Shown in pieces: positions 6,143 through 8,244 of a stretch of DNA of 8,244 nucleotides (positions are counted from its first letter, which is position 1; each line of letters begins with the position of its first letter). The position numbers were made by a program, and so were the translations under genes. The stretch comes from JBCDBH01 sp039184055. Lineage in GTDB: Bacteria; Acidobacteriota; Thermoanaerobaculia; Multivoradales; J023. The stretch is from positions 1 to 8,244 of the forward strand of contig JBCDBH010000267.1 of the NCBI GenBank assembly GCA_039184055.1, given 5' to 3'. The notes under the pieces were generated by a model. The model was not told the origin of the DNA, made no database searches, and saw nothing but the letters and a program-made list of their open reading frames with translations.

Positions 6143-8019
6143 AACCTGACCGACCGAAGACCGAGATCCTCCTCGTCGGCTTCGAGTCGACTCACGGAGA
6201 CTCGCTGAGAGCTCGATTGCCTCCGCGAAGTCTTGTCACGGAGACTATCGACCAAGCTCTGAACCACCTCGCGGAAGCCTCGCTCGCGGTCGTCGCGCTC
6301 GGGCCAGAGCTACCCGGCGAAACGGCGCTCGAGTTCTTACACCGAGCCCTCGCCACGCGTCCAGATGCAGAGACCACCCGGCATCTCTACATCGTGTTGG
6401 CGGCGGGACCCGAGCTCGCCATGTTCCAGGCGCTGATCGACCATCGAATCCTGCACTATCTCTGCACCGAGCCTCCCGACGACGCGGAAATCGCCGTATT
6501 GGTCGAAAGCGCCTGCCGAGCCTTGGAAGCGTGGTGGCTGATCCCCCGTGAGCATCTGCCCCCCGGGTTGCGACAAGATCTTCTGCGCGAGGCTCGACAG
6601 CTCGCCTCGATGAGCTCCGTGGCGGGGATCGCCAAGGGTATGGCCGAGACTCTGCAGCGCTACGTCGATGCGGATCGAGTCGTGTGTCGAGTGTTCGATG
6701 AAGCGACCGACACCCTCTGGCATCCGGACCGCGACAACGAGGAGATCCACGATAGCGCCGCGGCTGGCCTCACCAGCTTCGCCCTGCGTAGTGGCATGAC
6801 GTTGAGCCTGCCACGGATCGACGACGACCCGCGCCATGACCTCGAAGCCGACAACCTCGAAGGGAAGCCGACTGATCGCTACCTGGCGGTACCGATCCCG
6901 GGCCGGGACGCACCCACCGTCGCGGTACTCGTCGCTACCCGTCAGGCGTCGAGGCCCGAGTTTTCGGACGCCGACCAGCAGTTTCTCGAGCGGTTCGCAC
7001 ACATCTTCGGACCTCTGATCGAGCAAGCGGCTCAGCACGAGGCGTTGACCGCGGCGAGCCAACACGAGCAGGTCTTTCGACGGCAGGCACTGGAGCATCA
7101 TGCCCGCGGCACGGATGCGGAACGAGACCTGCTGCGGATCTCACCAGCCTGGCTTTCGAGAACGTACCAGCTCTTGCTCGCTTTGTTGGTGGTCTTCCTC
7201 TTGTTTACGTCCTTGACCACCTTTCACGAATACGCGTCCGGGGTCGCCATGGTGCGCGCCGATGGCCATACCGACGTCACCGCCAGGGTTTCGGGCACGG
7301 CCCTGGAAATCGCGGTTTCTGTGGGAGATCGTGTGCAAAGCGGTCAGCTCCTCGCGACCTTCTACAGCGCCCAGGAAGCCGCCGAGCTGGCCAGGATGCG
7401 TAGCGAGTTCGAAGCAGGTGTGTTGGAAAGACTGCGCCAGCCATCGGATACCGCGAGCGAACGAGCGCTGGCGGCGATCCGGGCGCAGAAAATCGTCGCG
7501 GAGAAACGGCTGGAGGAGCGCATGTTACGAGCGCCTCGCGACGGCATCGTCAGCGACCTTCGAATCCGTCCCGGTCAGCTGGTGAACCCCGGGGAAGTCG
7601 TCCTCTCGTTGACGGGAACCAATCCCACGCTTTCGATCCTCGCGCTCTTGCCAGGGCAATACCGTCCACAGATTCGACCTGGCATGCCCCTGCGACTGGA
7701 GCTCACCGGATATCCCTATGCCTATCAACATCTCATCGTCAGCACGGTTGGTGAAGACGTGTTGGGGCCGCGAGAGGCACGTCGTTTGCTCGACCCGGGT
7801 ATCGCTGATGCCGTGGCGGTGAGGGGACCGGTGATCTTCGTCGAAGCCGAGCTTACGCAGGAGAGCTTCGAGAGTGACGGACAGCTCTTCACTTATCATG
7901 ACGGCATGCTGGCGACCGCGGAAGTGAGGGTGCGCTCCGAGCCCATGTTGTTGACGTTGATTCCTGGGCTGCGCGCCCTATTCGGCAAAAATCACGCTGA
8001 GTCCGAGAACGCGTCGTGA
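6139..8019 (+). CDS. HlyD-type export adaptor with N-terminal pseudo-receiver and GAF domains
   Basis: A 626-aa protein, probably the membrane-fusion partner of the downstream peptidase-ABC exporter. Residues about 8-130 resemble a response-regulator receiver fold (ILLVGFEST opening, YLCTEPPDDAEI near the end), but the acidic pair, phospho-acceptor Asp and signalling Lys are all replaced, so it should not be phosphorylated. Residues about 150-298 look like a GAF domain, with the AVPIPGRDAPTVAVLVATR strand pair and FSDADQQFLERFA helix. One transmembrane helix spans 342-361. Beyond it come two biotinyl-lipoyl half-motifs (about 377-408 and 463-492) around a short, charged helical hairpin, then a HlyD-like beta domain. 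Plain HlyD adaptors have only a short cytoplasmic N-terminus, so this is an unusual fusion. The frame opens only at the TTG at 6139, just after an in-frame TGA; GGAAAGG (6123-6129) lies 9 nt upstream. The stop overlaps the next start by 4 nt. The HlyD part is confident, GAF likely, receiver origin tentative. Confidence 0.85.
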   Translation: MKPDRPKTEILLVGFESTHGDSLRARLPPRSLVTETIDQALNHLAEASLAVVALGPELPGETALEFLHRALATRPDAETTRHLYIVLAAGPELAMFQALIDHRILHYLCTEPPDDAEIAVLVESACRALEAWWLIPREHLPPGLRQDLLREARQLASMSSVAGIAKGMAETLQRYVDADRVVCRVFDEATDTLWHPDRDNEEIHDSAAAGLTSFALRSGMTLSLPRIDDDPRHDLEADNLEGKPTDRYLAVPIPGRDAPTVAVLVATRQASRPEFSDADQQFLERFAHIFGPLIEQAAQHEALTAASQHEQVFRRQALEHHARGTDAERDLLRISPAWLSRTYQLLLALLVVFLLFTSLTTFHEYASGVAMVRADGHTDVTARVSGTALEIAVSVGDRVQSGQLLATFYSAQEAAELARMRSEFEAGVLERLRQPSDTASERALAAIRAQKIVAEKRLEERMLRAPRDGIVSDLRIRPGQLVNPGEVVLSLTGTNPTLSILALLPGQYRPQIRPGMPLRLELTGYPYAYQHLIVSTVGEDVLGPREARRLLDPGIADAVAVRGPVIFVEAELTQESFESDGQLFTYHDGMLATAEVRVRSEPMLLTLIPGLRALFGKNHAESENAS

Positions 8020-8244
8020 GCCGACAACGAGATTCTGATGCCGAGCCGCGAGACGACGGAAGCGAAGACGCGAAAAACGACTCGTTTGCTCGCCTGCTCG
8101 GTCGCTTTCCGGCCTTCGAGCGTTTGGTCATCCAATCGAAGGCTCGTGAGATTCCCTATATTCAGCAAACCGCCGCCTCGGATTGCGGAGCCGCGTGCCA
8201 CGCCATGGGGGTTGCCCCTCACCGCAAACGGCAACGGATGGTGG
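8016..8244 (+). CDS. lanT: LanT-type C39 peptidase-ABC exporter, 5' end only
   Basis: Only the first 76 codons are in the window; the gene runs off the right edge. Residues 46-64, IPYIQQTAASDCGAACHAM, are the signature start of a C39 bacteriocin-processing peptidase: Cys57 in DCGAAC is the predicted nucleophile and Gln51, six residues before it, the oxyanion-hole residue. Such proteins cut leaders after double glycine and export the product by an attached ABC transporter, which fits GG45-46 of LanA. Placement after a HlyD adaptor supports this. The GTG at 8016 overlaps the adaptor stop (GTGA); the nearby ATG at 8038 is out of frame. About 45 residues precede the peptidase core, with an acidic stretch (6-22), longer than in many LanT proteins. 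The transmembrane and ATPase parts are not visible, so a peptidase without a transporter cannot be strictly excluded. Confidence 0.88.
   Translation, partial: MSRQRDSDAEPRDDGSEDAKNDSFARLLGRFPAFERLVIQSKAREIPYIQQTAASDCGAACHAMGVAPHRKRQRMV

Noticed and set aside
6337..7101. 254-codon open frame on the - strand inside the adaptor gene
   Set aside because: Fully antisense to the GAF/HlyD coding frame, with no domain or ribosome-binding site recognised.
8190..8244. Possible frameshift just after the C39 active site
   Set aside because: Although residues after DCGAACHAM look atypical, AMGVAPHRKRQRM aligns without gaps to the usual AMVLAYHGKRVRL pattern, so the frame is probably intact.

Overview
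The window carries the 5' part of a class II lanthipeptide (lantibiotic-type) gene cluster on the + strand, flanked on its left by an apparently unrelated two-gene unit on the - strand. The sequence is GC-rich with tightly packed genes. The cluster encodes a HlyD-type membrane-fusion adaptor, which normally spans the periplasm of two-membrane cells, so a Gram-negative-type host is most likely. The leader family and HlyD/peptidase-ABC layout would fit Acidobacteriota, Myxococcota or similar phyla; that placement is inference and I cannot fix it further.

Left part (15-1930, - strand): a DoxX-like four-helix membrane protein is followed 65 bp downstream by a secreted alpha/beta hydrolase (HGGG and GNSAGG motifs). 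A near-perfect hairpin covers the hydrolase ribosome-binding site. A candidate promoter with an 18-bp palindrome at the expected transcription start lies upstream of the DoxX gene.

Middle (1931-2413): a 483-bp divergent intergenic region with several short palindromes, a candidate promoter for the lanthipeptide operon and a roughly 160-nt leader that may fold.

Right part (2414-8244, + strand): lanA encodes an 86-aa precursor with a leader of the mersacidin/lichenicidin type ending in GG, and a core carrying VCTLTTECGC, which matches the lipid II-binding motif of mersacidin and the alpha peptides of two-component lantibiotics. A hairpin with a T-rich tail separates it from lanM, probably as an attenuator giving more precursor than enzyme. 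LanM (1106 aa) has every dehydratase and cyclase catalytic residue I could check. A 13-codon mini-ORF overlaps both lanM and the next gene, suggesting translational coupling. That next gene encodes an unusual HlyD adaptor with a cytoplasmic degenerate receiver domain and a GAF domain ahead of its membrane helix. It overlaps by 4 nt the start of a C39 peptidase-ABC exporter (LanT), cut by the window edge.

Working model: LanM dehydrates and cyclises LanA, then LanT removes the leader after GG and exports the product through the HlyD adaptor, whose GAF module may sense a cytoplasmic signal. The adaptor architecture is the most unusual item. No immunity gene, LanD or beta-peptide partner is visible; they may lie beyond the right edge.
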